64,000 bases of DNA from NCBI GenBank assembly GCA_031580995.1, contig JAVLCC010000003.1:60316-124315 (forward strand), written 5' to 3'. Each line of letters begins with the position of its first letter. The stretch's first letter is position 1. This DNA comes from CAJXVY01 sp031580995 (GTDB lineage: Bacteria; Actinomycetota; Actinomycetes; Actinomycetales; Microbacteriaceae). Position numbers and translations under genes: made by a program. The notes beneath the pieces are model-generated. The model was given only the letters and a program-made list of their open reading frames with translations. It ran no database searches and was not told the origin of the DNA. This document shows, piece after piece, positions 33,969-43,611 of this stretch.

Positions 33969-34733
33969 TTAGAAATCTCTGTAAACAACTACAGGTGCAA
34001 GAGGTGCACTGACATCAAAATCAACATCCTCGGTTTGGTTGGCGATCAAGGTTTGTAAGACCTCGTGTTTCAACTTTGCTTCAGAATCATCCCCCCAAAT
34101 CACCCTGGTACCGTCTCTGAGTGTCAACTCAACACTGTCCTGAGTGTTTAGAGAAACCAGTGAAATCTCTCTATATAGACCTATTGGAAGTGAAAGCAAA
34201 ACATCAACTGCGGATCTGAAGCGCGCAGATTCAGATGGGTCCTCGGTGACCACGATTCTTGGAATCCTCTCCCCCGAGAAATTACTGAGCTTCACTCCAG
34301 CAGCATCAAAAACAAATTGTCCATCTGCAGTAATCACACTCGCCACCGGTTGTCTTTCTCTGACTCTGATGACAAGCTCATTTGGTGGCCTTGACTGAAT
34401 CGCGAAGGATTCAATCACCGTAAAATCTCCAAGCATCGATTCAATCTGAGTCTCACTCACGGTTGTAAGCGGTTGCCCCATAAGCTCTGAGGTGGAGGCT
34501 TGCAATTCTTCAGTGGTTATTAGTTCATTTCCCTCAAAGTCAATCCTTTCAATCGCCAGTAAAGGCGTCTGAAAAGTCGCCAGCACCAAACCAAGCAGAG
34601 CAATGAATGCGGTTAGCAAAAAACCGCCCAGTAATCGGTTTGCTAGATAGCTTCCGGATTGTTTTTTAGCTAACTTTTTTTGAAGCCTTGCTTGTTTGCG
34701 AAGGGTCCTAAGCTGCCTTTTCTGATCAGCCAC
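33969..34733 (-). CDS. ftsQ: cell division protein FtsQ
   Basis: Bitopic divisome protein of 254 aa, part of the FtsQLB complex. The basic cytoplasmic N-terminus (about residues 1-28, Lys/Arg/Gln-rich) is followed by one membrane helix (about 29-52), a POTRA domain starting with IERIDFEGNELITTEEL (about 56-72) and the FtsQ C-terminal domain. The GTG start overlaps the murC stop by one base. Length is normal for actinobacterial FtsQ. Confidence 0.92.
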   Translation of the reverse strand: MADQKRQLRTLRKQARLQKKLAKKQSGSYLANRLLGGFLLTAFIALLGLVLATFQTPLLAIERIDFEGNELITTEELQASTSELMGQPLTTVSETQIESMLGDFTVIESFAIQSRPPNELVIRVRERQPVASVITADGQFVFDAAGVKLSNFSGERIPRIVVTEDPSESARFRSAVDVLLSLPIGLYREISLVSLNTQDSVELTLRDGTRVIWGDDSEAKLKHEVLQTLIANQTEDVDFDVSAPLAPVVVYRDF

Positions 34734-36112
34734 TACTGCTCCAAGGAATCAAGCAATTCCGGACACATTTTGTAAATATCTCCACACCCCATGGTGATGA
34801 TGAAATCCCCGCTGGCTGAAAGTTTTGACGCAATCGATGGAACACTGTCCCATTGAGGTGCGTAGTGGATTTTGTCTTTATCTTCAAAGTGGTTCACGAT
34901 TAGTTCTCCGGTGACTCCTGGTTCAGGATCCTCTCTCGCCGCATAAACATCGGTGACAATGACTTCGTCACTGAGCGCGAGCACTTCAGCGAATTCTTTT
35001 TGAAAAATCCTTGTTCGGCTGTATAAATGCGGTTGAAATACTGTGATCAGTTTTCCACTGGGGTTTGAAGCCCTGGCACCTTTCAGTGCTGCAGCAACCT
35101 CGGTGGGGTGGTGGGCGAAATCGTCATAAACTCTGACCCCTCGTCTCTCCCCGTGCAATTCAAACCTGCGCTCGGCACCCTGGTACGTAGCTACGGCCTC
35201 ACAGCTTTTCTCAAACTCATAACCAAGACCCACCAACACCGCCACCGCTGCGGCTGCATTCTGTGCATTGTGTTCGCCAGCTATGTTTAGTTCTAACTGA
35301 ATTTTTGATCGGTTACTGAGACTAAACCGCACCTTTGGTCCGCTGGAGTCAACTTCACTGAGTTCAACCTGGGCGTTTTCATAGCCAAATCGGATGGTTC
35401 CATGATTGCTACTAACGGCAAGTTTTTGACATCCCGGATCACTAGCATTCACAACCGCAAATTCATTTGCGTTTGAAGCAAAGCTATTGAAGGCTTCAAA
35501 AAAGGCGGAATCAGAACCGTAGTGGTCTAAATGATCCGGGTCCACATTTGTGATTACCGCAATATCGGTGTCGTAGTTCAAAAAAGAACCGTCTGACTCA
35601 TCCGCTTCGATAACAAACAACTCCCCTGATCCGAAATCGCTACTCACTCCGTATTCGACAATCACACCGCCGTTTACAAAGCTCGGATCAGCCCCCAAAG
35701 ATCTCAAGGCAGTGATAATCATTCCCGTGGTGGTTGTTTTGCCATGTGCTCCGGCAACCGCTATGAGCCTTTTAGAACTTGCCAGGTGAGCCAACAGCAC
35801 CGCTCTGTGCAGAATCGGCAACCCCAATTCCTGGGCTTTCAAAAGCTCCGGGTTGGTATCCCATAATGCACCTGTAACAATCACCGTGTCGGCACCGGCA
35901 ATGTTTTCAGAGGCGTGCCCGATTTCAATTTTGACTCCGATTTCACGCAGGGAATCTATATTCCCACTCCCCCGAACGTCACTGCCTGTGACCACGTGAC
36001 CTGCCTTTGCAAGCAGTCTCGCCAGGCCACTCATCCCACTTCCACCTATCCCGATGAAATGAACCTGACCAAGTTCGCCTGGAACTTCAACTGAAAAATC
36101 TGGGCTAATCAT
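34733..36112 (-). CDS. murC: UDP-N-acetylmuramate-L-alanine ligase MurC
   Basis: Adds L-Ala to UDP-MurNAc in the cytoplasm. The 459 aa have the N-terminal UDP-binding GIGGSGMSGLARLL (about 22-35), the ATP loop AGAHGKTTTTGM (about 119-130), EADESDGSFL near 178-187 and the central H-N-A-Q-N-A motif near 280. Its ATG overlaps the murG 3' end by 8 bp, and its stop overlaps ftsQ. Part of the MurC-MurD-MurE-MurF set, all present in this block. Confidence 0.96.
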   Translation of the reverse strand: MISPDFSVEVPGELGQVHFIGIGGSGMSGLARLLAKAGHVVTGSDVRGSGNIDSLREIGVKIEIGHASENIAGADTVIVTGALWDTNPELLKAQELGLPILHRAVLLAHLASSKRLIAVAGAHGKTTTTGMIITALRSLGADPSFVNGGVIVEYGVSSDFGSGELFVIEADESDGSFLNYDTDIAVITNVDPDHLDHYGSDSAFFEAFNSFASNANEFAVVNASDPGCQKLAVSSNHGTIRFGYENAQVELSEVDSSGPKVRFSLSNRSKIQLELNIAGEHNAQNAAAAVAVLVGLGYEFEKSCEAVATYQGAERRFELHGERRGVRVYDDFAHHPTEVAAALKGARASNPSGKLITVFQPHLYSRTRIFQKEFAEVLALSDEVIVTDVYAAREDPEPGVTGELIVNHFEDKDKIHYAPQWDSVPSIASKLSASGDFIITMGCGDIYKMCPELLDSLEQ

Positions 36113-37154
36113 TTTTGGCCTCCAGTGCCATTTTCACAAGCCTCTCGGTTGCATCCAGCTTTCCAAAGCTCTTCATTTTCTGGCTCATTTCTGTAAGTCT
36201 TTTCCTTGAGCTCAAGATTGGTATTACTTCGCTGTTTATGTATTCAACATCGAAGTCTTTATCATCCACCAATAAAGACGCGTCAGCTTCAATCAACTGC
36301 CTGACGTTATGTCTTTGCTCACCATTTCCAACCGGGTATGGAATAAACAGAGCTGGGATTCCCAATGCCGTTAGCTCACTCACTGTTGCAGCTCCCGCTC
36401 TGCTGATTGCAAAATCTGAGGCCCTTATCGCCAACTCCATGCGGTTGCAATAATTGACTCGAAGGTAATCACTTGCAATTTTCTCAGGAAAGTTCTGGCT
36501 CTCTCCAGCAATATGATAAACCTGCACCCCGGCAGCCGTTAGCTTCTCACTAGCCTGATCGATGACTGAGTTAATCTTTTGCGCTCCCTGCGAACCACCA
36601 GTAACCAACAAAACAGGCTTTGATGGGTCTAACCCAAGTTCGACCCGAGCTTGTTGGATGTCATAGCTATCAGCCGCAACGATCTCCTGCCGAAGCGGAA
36701 CTCCAATCAGTTTTCCCTGCAAGTCGCTGGGAAAACTGATTGCTACGTTTTTTGTTAGTTTTGCCCCAAAGCGATTGGCAATTCCGGGTAGGGCGTTAGC
36801 TTCATGGATAACCAATGGTTTTTTGAATAACTTTGCTGCCAAATAAACAGGTGCAGAAACATAACCACCGAACCCAATCACCACATCTGCCTTGGAAATT
36901 GCTTTTCGCAAACCAAAAACAATCCCTAAAAATCTAAAAGGAAAGCTAAGAAAACTCAGATTTAGTTTTCTTGGAAATGGGAGCTTTCGGATAAAAATTA
37001 GCTCATAGCCTCGCTCAGGAACCAAACGAGATTCCAAACCCTCTTTAGTGCCAATCACTTCCAGCTGATGGCCCAAATCCGCCAGCCGATCAGCAGTCGC
37101 CAACAGCGGATTGACGTGACCAGCGGTTCCTCCGCCGGCTAATAAAAACTTCAA
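36105..37154 (-). CDS. murG: undecaprenyl-PP-MurNAc-pentapeptide GlcNAc transferase MurG
   Basis: Membrane-associated GT28 glycosyltransferase of 349 aa that converts lipid I to lipid II. The N-terminal glycine loop GGGTAGHVNPLLA is at about 7-19, GFGGYVSAPV near 93-102, HEANALPGIANR near 117-128 and the UDP-GlcNAc site GGSQGAQKIN near 187-196, with SRAGAATVSELTALGIPALFIP near 253-274. The start overlaps the ftsW stop by 4 bp. Complete and typical. Confidence 0.96.
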   Translation of the reverse strand: MKFLLAGGGTAGHVNPLLATADRLADLGHQLEVIGTKEGLESRLVPERGYELIFIRKLPFPRKLNLSFLSFPFRFLGIVFGLRKAISKADVVIGFGGYVSAPVYLAAKLFKKPLVIHEANALPGIANRFGAKLTKNVAISFPSDLQGKLIGVPLRQEIVAADSYDIQQARVELGLDPSKPVLLVTGGSQGAQKINSVIDQASEKLTAAGVQVYHIAGESQNFPEKIASDYLRVNYCNRMELAIRASDFAISRAGAATVSELTALGIPALFIPYPVGNGEQRHNVRQLIEADASLLVDDKDFDVEYINSEVIPILSSRKRLTEMSQKMKSFGKLDATERLVKMALEAKND

Positions 37155-38284
37155 GCTCTAACCAACTTCTTTGATTTTTGCTCACTTGAATATCTAGATC
37201 GCTCCAAAGCTAGAACAACTCCGATAGCGCCAAGGGTTGCAATCAAGGAAGACCCGCCGGCAGAAATAAGTGGCAGTGGAACACCCAAAACGGGAAGAGC
37301 TCCCAAAACAACCGAGATATTAATAAACGCCTGCATGATGATCCAGGTCATCACCCCGCCAATAACTAGCATCTGGAATGGGTCCGCATTTTTGTGAATC
37401 ATCACCATAAAGGTAACTGCCAAAGCTATGAATAGACCGATAACTATAAAAGCTCCGATAAGCCCCAGCTCCTCACCAATGATTGCAAAGATGAAGTCAT
37501 TTTCCACCTCAGGAATCCAGGACCACTTCAGTTTGGACTTGCCGAGACCGGTTCCAAATAATCCACCGGCAGCTAGTGCCCATGTGCCGTGTTCATACTG
37601 CCATCTGACACCCATCGGGTCGGCAGCGTCTGGATTGAGCCATGCCTGAAATCGGGCTGAGCGAGAGGGTGATCCCATAATCGCCAAAACCGCCAAAACA
37701 GAACCAAGGCTCAACACACCGAGAAGTTGACCCCAGCGCATCCCACCCAGAACAAATATGCAAATTCCGATGACCGCAATCACGATTCCGGTTCCTACAT
37801 CTCTACCAAACACCGCAACAAGTAAAAGTGATAGCCCCAGAATCACCATTGGTACGATCCAAGTTTTGAATCGATCCCGATTTTGATAGTTATTGGCAAT
37901 GATTGCAGCGGTTGCCATAATCAACCCAAGCTTTAAAAACTCGCTTGGTTGCAAGGTGAAAGGGCCAATGGTCAACCAATTTCGGTTTCCGTTGATGTCC
38001 TCACCAATAATCACGGTCAATAGCTGCAAAGCCAGAGTCGCAAACAGCGCCACCGGAGCAAGAGATCTAATCCAAGAGACTGGAAACCTGGATATGACAA
38101 GCATGGCGATAAGGCCAATTACGGCGTAAATCGATTGCCTGCCAAACAGGTGGTAGGCAGAATTATTCTGCCTCAAAGAATCAACAGAGCTTGCAGAGGC
38201 GACCATGACAAGGCCGAAAATGACCAATAGCAGTGTCAATCCCAATAAAAAATAGAAAGGCTTAGATTGGCTTCGAAACATCAC
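37151..38284 (-). CDS. ftsW: septal peptidoglycan glycosyltransferase FtsW
   Basis: SEDS-family polymerase of lipid II at the septum, 377 aa with about ten membrane helices. Signatures include N-R-N-W-L-T-I-G-P-F-T-L-Q-P-S-E-F-L-K-L near 101-120, the catalytic-Asp region around V-P-E-V-E-N-D-F-I-F-A-I-I-G-E-E near 255-270 and the C-terminal LPVLGVPLPLISAGGSSLIA near 327-346. It overlaps both murD and murG by 4 bp. It works with the transpeptidase FtsI encoded at 43.6-45.4 kb. Confidence 0.95.
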   Translation of the reverse strand: MMFRSQSKPFYFLLGLTLLLVIFGLVMVASASSVDSLRQNNSAYHLFGRQSIYAVIGLIAMLVISRFPVSWIRSLAPVALFATLALQLLTVIIGEDINGNRNWLTIGPFTLQPSEFLKLGLIMATAAIIANNYQNRDRFKTWIVPMVILGLSLLLVAVFGRDVGTGIVIAVIGICIFVLGGMRWGQLLGVLSLGSVLAVLAIMGSPSRSARFQAWLNPDAADPMGVRWQYEHGTWALAAGGLFGTGLGKSKLKWSWIPEVENDFIFAIIGEELGLIGAFIVIGLFIALAVTFMVMIHKNADPFQMLVIGGVMTWIIMQAFINISVVLGALPVLGVPLPLISAGGSSLIATLGAIGVVLALERSRYSSEQKSKKLVRA

Positions 38285-39708
38285 CCCTCCAAATCTCTTA
38301 CTGCCTGCATAAACATCTCTCCACGATGCTGATAACTATCAAACTGGTCAAAACTCGCTGCAGCTGGAGATAGCAACACCGTGTCGCCATTTTCTGCATG
38401 CCTAAACGCTTCTTTGACCGCCGTTTGCATGACCTCTTCGCCATCCTCAACAGAGAAAATCTCGACCTCGGGGGCGTGAGTTTCTAACGCTTCTCGGATT
38501 ACAGACTGCTCTTTACCAATCAGTACGCAAGCTTTCAACTGACTTGCAATTTTTGACACCAGCTGATTTGGATCAACACCTTTGAAATCACCTCCGGCAA
38601 TCCAAATCACATTGTCAAGCGATGCCAAAGCCGCCAGTGCTGCGTGTGCATTGGTTGCTTTGGAGTCATTTATAAACCTCACTCCCGATACCTCCCCCAG
38701 AAATTGATTCCTGTGAGCTGCGGGCTTAAAGGTCAATATGGCGTCTCTTATTTTTGCTGGAGCAATTCCAACTGATCTTGCAATAGCACTTGCCGCTGCC
38801 ACGTTTTGCAAAAGTTGAACGCTAATTGGTGCAATGTTGGCTATTTGCTCATGGGTGGAGATTTCCAGGGCATTATGCCTTCGGTCATCCAAAAACGCTC
38901 TATCCGCCAACACATCCTCAACGTAACCCACCATGCTCAAGGCTGGGGTTCCCAAACTGAAGCCAATCGCCCTGCAACCTTCTATCACCTCGGCTTGCTC
39001 TAGAGATTTCTCGGTGAGTTCATCCTCCGCGTTATAGATAGCGGCAATTTGTGTATTTGCATAAATCTTCGATTTTGCTGACAGATAGTTTTCAAAATTT
39101 CCATGCCAGTCCAAATGATCTTCTGCGATGTTTAGAAATGCAGAAGTTGTTGGCGAAAGCTCTGACAAATAATGCAACTGAAAACTTGATAGCTCCACCA
39201 CAAAAAAATCAAACTCAACAGGCTCACGAAGAGGATTCAATACCGGATTGCCGATATTTCCGCAGGCAACTGCTTTTTTCCCTGAACTGTTCAAAATATG
39301 AGTTACTAATTCAACCGTGGTGGTCTTTCCATTGGTTCCAGTCACCGTCAACCACTGAGCATTCGGTTGTTTATCTCGCAACCTCCAAGCTAGGTTGACA
39401 TCGGTCCAAACTTGCAAGCCTTTGGCTACCGCATGCTCAATAAGTGGATGTGTGGGACTGAATCCTGGAGAGGTTATTACCAATTCAGGGTTGAATTCAT
39501 CAAAGGCTTCTAGGTCCGTGTCACTCTCCACCAATTCTCCGCCAATGACATCGAGTAGTTCCCTGAATTCCTCATCCGCTTGTTTGGCAAAAACTCTCAC
39601 GGTGCTACCGAGTTCAATCAAGGTATCGGCAACACTAAAACCGGTCGAGCTCAGTCCTAAAACCGCAATTCGACCCTGCCAATCACCTTGCCAGCCCGAA
39701 AACCTCAT
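38281..39708 (-). CDS. murD: UDP-MurNAc-L-alanine-D-glutamate ligase MurD
   Basis: Adds D-Glu to UDP-MurNAc-L-Ala. I place the start at ATG 39708, overlapping the mraY stop by 4 bp (ATGA), giving 475 aa; the frame stays open to 39807 inside mraY, but the extra residues do not resemble MurD. Motifs: the N-terminal RIAVLGLSSTGFS (about 13-25), ATP loop TVTGTNGKTTTVEL near 121-134, LNIAEDHLDWHG near 196 and I-A-G-G-D-F-K-G near 365. Neighbours mraY and ftsW complete the standard order. Confidence 0.94.
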   Translation of the reverse strand: MRFSGWQGDWQGRIAVLGLSSTGFSVADTLIELGSTVRVFAKQADEEFRELLDVIGGELVESDTDLEAFDEFNPELVITSPGFSPTHPLIEHAVAKGLQVWTDVNLAWRLRDKQPNAQWLTVTGTNGKTTTVELVTHILNSSGKKAVACGNIGNPVLNPLREPVEFDFFVVELSSFQLHYLSELSPTTSAFLNIAEDHLDWHGNFENYLSAKSKIYANTQIAAIYNAEDELTEKSLEQAEVIEGCRAIGFSLGTPALSMVGYVEDVLADRAFLDDRRHNALEISTHEQIANIAPISVQLLQNVAAASAIARSVGIAPAKIRDAILTFKPAAHRNQFLGEVSGVRFINDSKATNAHAALAALASLDNVIWIAGGDFKGVDPNQLVSKIASQLKACVLIGKEQSVIREALETHAPEVEIFSVEDGEEVMQTAVKEAFRHAENGDTVLLSPAAASFDQFDSYQHRGEMFMQAVRDLEG

Positions 39709-40802
39709 ATTCCATAAATCCATTCGGCATAGAAAAGACCAACGCCGGCTGCCACCGATAGTCCACCAATGATCCAGAATCTCACCACCACGGTGATTTC
39801 CTGCCAACCTTTTAACTCAAAGTGATGATGCAGAGGTGACATCAAAAAGATTCTCTTGCCCGTGCCGGTGCGCCACTTGGTTAGCTTGAAATATCCTCTT
39901 TGCAAAACTACCGAACCTGTGACAATCACAAACAGACCACCAATTAGCAAAAGCAATAGCTCTGTTCTAGAAACAATTGCCAGGGCTGCCAAGGCCCCGC
40001 CCAGAGCTAGTGAGCCCGTGTCACCCATAAACAATTGAGCGGGTGAGGTATTCCACCACAAAAACCCAATACAAGCCCCCACAATTGCCGCTGCCACAAC
40101 TGCGATATCCAGTGGATCCCTAACTTGATAGCACTTTGGCTCCAAGGCGGTGGCGCAGGCTTGGTTGAACTGCCAAAAGCCAATCACCACGTAGGCACCT
40201 ATTGCAAAAATTGAAGCCCCGGTTGCTAAGCCATCGAGACCATCGGCAATGTTTACTCCATTTGAGGCACTCGCCACCAATAAATAGGTCCAGCCAATGA
40301 ACAACACTATGCCGATGGTGCTTCCCCAGAAAAATAGATCCAACGGCAAATCTCTGAATAGTGAGATTGAGGTGGATGCCGGGGTTAGTCCACGCGAATT
40401 TGGAAACTGCAGTGCTAAAACCGCGAAAGAAGTGGCAACCAAGCCTTGCAGAGCGATTTTGGTCCACCCTGTTAGACCCAATGAACGCTGATTTCTAACC
40501 TTGATTAGGTCATCGATGAATCCAACCAGACCCAGACCGACCATCATAAACAAAACCAGCAAGGCGGTTGCCGAGGGGGTTTCACCGTTTATTAGCTTTC
40601 CCGAGAAATAGCCGATTAGAGAGCCAGCAATAATTACCAAACCACCCATGGTTGGGGTCCCACGTTTTGTGTGGTGAGATTGTGGGCCATCGTCTCTGAC
40701 AAACTGTCCCCAGTTGAGCTTTTTGAATAACCAAATCCAACCTGGTGTGGTCAGTAGTGTGACTAGCAGAGCAATTCCGCCACCTGCGATCAGTGCCCTC
40801 AA
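39705..40802 (-). CDS. mraY: phospho-MurNAc-pentapeptide transferase MraY
   Basis: Integral membrane enzyme of 365 aa that loads phospho-MurNAc-pentapeptide onto undecaprenyl phosphate, forming lipid I. About ten membrane helices. Motifs: HHTKRGTPTMGG near 43-54, the Asp pair FIDDLIK near 95-101, NIADGLDGLATG near 185-196 and the loop FLMSPLHHHFELKGWQE near 320-336 containing the essential His cluster. The start follows the murF stop without a gap. The enzyme depends on carrier lipid, for which PopT at 62.6 kb and the prenyl synthase at 47.9 kb are relevant. Confidence 0.97.
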   Translation of the reverse strand: MRALIAGGGIALLVTLLTTPGWIWLFKKLNWGQFVRDDGPQSHHTKRGTPTMGGLVIIAGSLIGYFSGKLINGETPSATALLVLFMMVGLGLVGFIDDLIKVRNQRSLGLTGWTKIALQGLVATSFAVLALQFPNSRGLTPASTSISLFRDLPLDLFFWGSTIGIVLFIGWTYLLVASASNGVNIADGLDGLATGASIFAIGAYVVIGFWQFNQACATALEPKCYQVRDPLDIAVVAAAIVGACIGFLWWNTSPAQLFMGDTGSLALGGALAALAIVSRTELLLLLIGGLFVIVTGSVVLQRGYFKLTKWRTGTGKRIFLMSPLHHHFELKGWQEITVVVRFWIIGGLSVAAGVGLFYAEWIYGI

Positions 40803-42188
40803 CTAAACCTCCGCTAAATCTTCGGCCAGCCCGCTAAGTCCAACTGAGTTGGAAGCCTTGACCAGAACTAAATCTTTCTCGCCAAGCTTTCCACGAAGAT
40901 GCTCAAAAGCCTCGCTGATACTCTCAAAAAATAGAGATTCACTATCCCAGCTTCCCTCTTGGCTAGCTCCCATGTGAATCAACTTGGCATCCGCTCCGAT
41001 AACAATTACCTGATCAATGTTGTATCGAACGGCTAGCCGTCCTATTCGATCATGCTGCTCGTTAGAAAACTCTCCAAGTTCTGCCATCGCTCCCAGCACA
41101 GCTGTTGTCCGATAGCCCTCTCTTCCCAGTGTGGCAAGAGTTTGCAAGGCAGCCTGCATGGATTCAGGAGATGCGTTGTAGGCGTCATTGATAACCAAAT
41201 GACCACTTGTGCCCTTGATTGGTTGCATTCGACCGCTTTCGACGAATTCAAGTTGCTCCAGGGCACTAATCGCAGTGTCTAAATCCAAACCCAGATGATC
41301 AACAGTCAAGATAGCAGCAGCTGCATTCATGGCATGGTGCTCACCGAGAGTTTTTAACTTCATTGATTTATCTAAACCAGCGATTGTGAACTCAACGGTT
41401 GTTCCTCCCACATCAAGCTTTGTGCCAGTGATTTTTAGATGAGCTAATTGGCTGTAGCCAAACAGTCGAAAATCCCCAACCTGATTTCGCATGTCAAAAA
41501 CATTTGGATCATCAGCGTTTAGCACTGCAATGTCTTTTATGAAGGGAAGCATTTCAGCTTTTATCTTTTTGGTCTCCGCTAGACCACCAAACTTCCCTGC
41601 ATGCGCATAACCAACCTTCAGCTGTAGACCAATATCGGGCTTCCCAAGTTCCGCCAGCCTCGCAATAGATCCATGACCGCTTGCGCCCATCTCCAAAACC
41701 AGAAACTCAGTTTCATCTTGCAGTCTCAAAACCGTGAGAGGCAGACCAACATCGTTGTTATAGCTACCCTTGGGTGCAACCACAGGTCCAAATTCGGCGA
41801 GAATTTTATTGAGCATGCTTTTGGTGCTTGTTTTTCCATTTGAACCAGTGATGCCAATTACTTTTAGCTTGTTATTCTCACGAACTCGATGCAGCACATG
41901 TCTCGCCAAATCGGCCAAAGCCACAACTGAATCAGCAACTCGAATCTGCGGGATTGAAACATTGGCATCAACCGTTTGCACAACAGCCAAAGATGCCCCC
42001 ACTACTGAGACTTGATGAAGATATTTATGCCCATCATCTACTTCGCCAATCTTGGCAAAGAAAATATCCCCCGGGCCAACCTCTCTTGAATCCGTGAAGA
42101 CCTGACCGCTGGTTTGCGTTTGAGGCTCTCCTTGGACTAATTCACCTTTTACCGCCGTTGCAATTTCTGAAAAACTGAGGCTAATCAC
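40803..42188 (-). CDS. murF: UDP-MurNAc-tripeptide D-alanyl-D-alanine ligase MurF
   Basis: Adds D-Ala-D-Ala to complete the pentapeptide precursor. I use GTG 42188, which follows GAGG by 7 nt and overlaps the murE stop, giving 461 aa; the open frame continues to a TTG at 42203. Motifs: VFTDSREVGPGDIFFA near 27-42, ATP loop GITGSNGKTSTKSML near 110-124, S-Y-N-N-D-V-G-L-P-L near 138, LNADDPNVFDM near 221 and V-I-N-D-A-Y-N-A-S-P-E-S near 327. No ddl gene is in this cluster. Confidence 0.95.
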   Translation of the reverse strand: MISLSFSEIATAVKGELVQGEPQTQTSGQVFTDSREVGPGDIFFAKIGEVDDGHKYLHQVSVVGASLAVVQTVDANVSIPQIRVADSVVALADLARHVLHRVRENNKLKVIGITGSNGKTSTKSMLNKILAEFGPVVAPKGSYNNDVGLPLTVLRLQDETEFLVLEMGASGHGSIARLAELGKPDIGLQLKVGYAHAGKFGGLAETKKIKAEMLPFIKDIAVLNADDPNVFDMRNQVGDFRLFGYSQLAHLKITGTKLDVGGTTVEFTIAGLDKSMKLKTLGEHHAMNAAAAILTVDHLGLDLDTAISALEQLEFVESGRMQPIKGTSGHLVINDAYNASPESMQAALQTLATLGREGYRTTAVLGAMAELGEFSNEQHDRIGRLAVRYNIDQVIVIGADAKLIHMGASQEGSWDSESLFFESISEAFEHLRGKLGEKDLVLVKASNSVGLSGLAEDLAEV

Positions 42189-43608
42189 CAAATACCTCGG
42201 CAATCACTTCCCTCGGAAAATAAGCTCTCTTGCCATCGCTAAACTCTCGGTATTCCAGATTCCCAGGACCAAACCAAACTAAACAATCATCCTCGGAGAG
42301 GCCATCAGCGAGTCTTTGCAAAGCTGCAACCGGCTCGGCTTCAGTCTCCATATCAGCCTTATGCCTTTTTATATCCGCAAGAATCTGCTCTGGGCCCTCT
42401 GAACGGGGATGCTGGGTGGTGGCAATCACCCGATCGGCTAGGGCTGCAAACTCAATCATTGGCTTCCGCTTTGAGTGGTCACGCTCACCACTGAAACCAA
42501 TCAGTGCACTTACCTTTGAGTATCTGGCTTTTAGCTCTCTAAGCGCCAAAGCGATTGCCTCCGGGGTGTGTGCATAGTCCAGATAGACATCTGGTTTTGC
42601 GTGCACTTTTTCTAGTCTTCCGGGGACAAAGCCATCAATCTTGCTCACACTGTCTAAACCTGTAACACCAGCGGTTAGCATCATCCCTAAAGCAAGGGCG
42701 AAGTTCTGAGCCATTAGTGGCCCTGTATTTTCAGAGAGTATGTTGATGCTGTGGCCGGGAAATTCCACTCTCGTTGCCTGCTGTTCTTGGGTAGAACTAA
42801 AGCGCAGTTGAGCATTTTCGGTTGTTCCTAGACTTACACTCGGTATTTCGATTACCTTCAATAACCGCTGCCCGCTTTTAGTGTCACTAAAAATCACCGC
42901 CTGGTCACTCACTTCGACTTCAAATAGCCTTGCTTTGGCGGCTAGGTAACTATCCATGTCTCCGAAATCGTCAAGGTGGTCGTGACTGAGATTTGTAAAC
43001 CCGCTCACAACGAAGTGCAGTCCATCCACTCGTCCCCTGACAAGTGCCTGCGCACTGACCTCCATCATTGCAATGGTGGCTCCTCGCTCCTCCGCATAGC
43101 TCAATCCAGCCACCAGGTCATTTATCTCTGGGGTTGTTAGCCCGACTTTGTCACTCAACCCATCAAATCGCATCCCGCTGGATCCTGAGCTGAAAACTTT
43201 CTCACCTGACTGGCCAGCAAGTTTTTCCAAGTAGTGAACGGTGGAGGTTTTGCCATTGGTTCCAGTGACTCCAAGTATTGGAATGCTTGCCGAATATGAA
43301 TAAAGCTTTTTGGACATTTCAAATAAATGCCTTTTTGGGTTTGGTAAAACTATCTTGGGCAATCCCTCGGGGAGTAGTTTCTCACCCTCACGGTCAGTGA
43401 CTATAGCCTTAGCCCCCGCTTTCATGGCATCCTCGGCGAAATTGGCACCGTGGTGCAATTTCCCAGGGAGCGCCATGAATAGATCCCCTTTTTGAATTCT
43501 GGAGGTATTAAGAGAGATTCCCGAGATCTCTGTTTCACCAGAGACCTTTCCTCCGAAACTAGCTGCGAATTCAGTGAGGGAGAATGTATTTTTTTTGGGT
43601 CTAAACAT
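42181..43608 (-). CDS. murE: UDP-MurNAc-tripeptide synthetase MurE
   Basis: Adds the third residue of the stem peptide. The 475 aa contain the ATP loop GVTGTNGKTSTVHYL near 109-123, T-T-P-E-I-N-D near 154, MEVSAQALVRGRVDG near 193-207 and F-T-N-L-S-H-D-H-L-D near 216-225. The DNPR/DDPR-type motif that indicates meso-diaminopimelate should lie near Q-H-P-R-S-E-G-P; here it reads QHPRSE, not D[D/N]PR, so the added amino acid may be L-Lys or another diamino acid, consistent with the varied B-type peptidoglycans of Microbacteriaceae. It follows ftsI by 3 bp. Confidence 0.92.
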   Translation of the reverse strand: MFRPKKNTFSLTEFAASFGGKVSGETEISGISLNTSRIQKGDLFMALPGKLHHGANFAEDAMKAGAKAIVTDREGEKLLPEGLPKIVLPNPKRHLFEMSKKLYSYSASIPILGVTGTNGKTSTVHYLEKLAGQSGEKVFSSGSSGMRFDGLSDKVGLTTPEINDLVAGLSYAEERGATIAMMEVSAQALVRGRVDGLHFVVSGFTNLSHDHLDDFGDMDSYLAAKARLFEVEVSDQAVIFSDTKSGQRLLKVIEIPSVSLGTTENAQLRFSSTQEQQATRVEFPGHSINILSENTGPLMAQNFALALGMMLTAGVTGLDSVSKIDGFVPGRLEKVHAKPDVYLDYAHTPEAIALALRELKARYSKVSALIGFSGERDHSKRKPMIEFAALADRVIATTQHPRSEGPEQILADIKRHKADMETEAEPVAALQRLADGLSEDDCLVWFGPGNLEYREFSDGKRAYFPREVIAEVFGD

Positions 43609-43611
43609 CTT

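Noticed and set aside
39709..39807. N-terminal extension of murD by 33 codons
   Set aside because: The extra residues lie inside the mraY 3' end and are unlike MurD; ATG 39708 overlaps the mraY stop in the normal ATGA manner.
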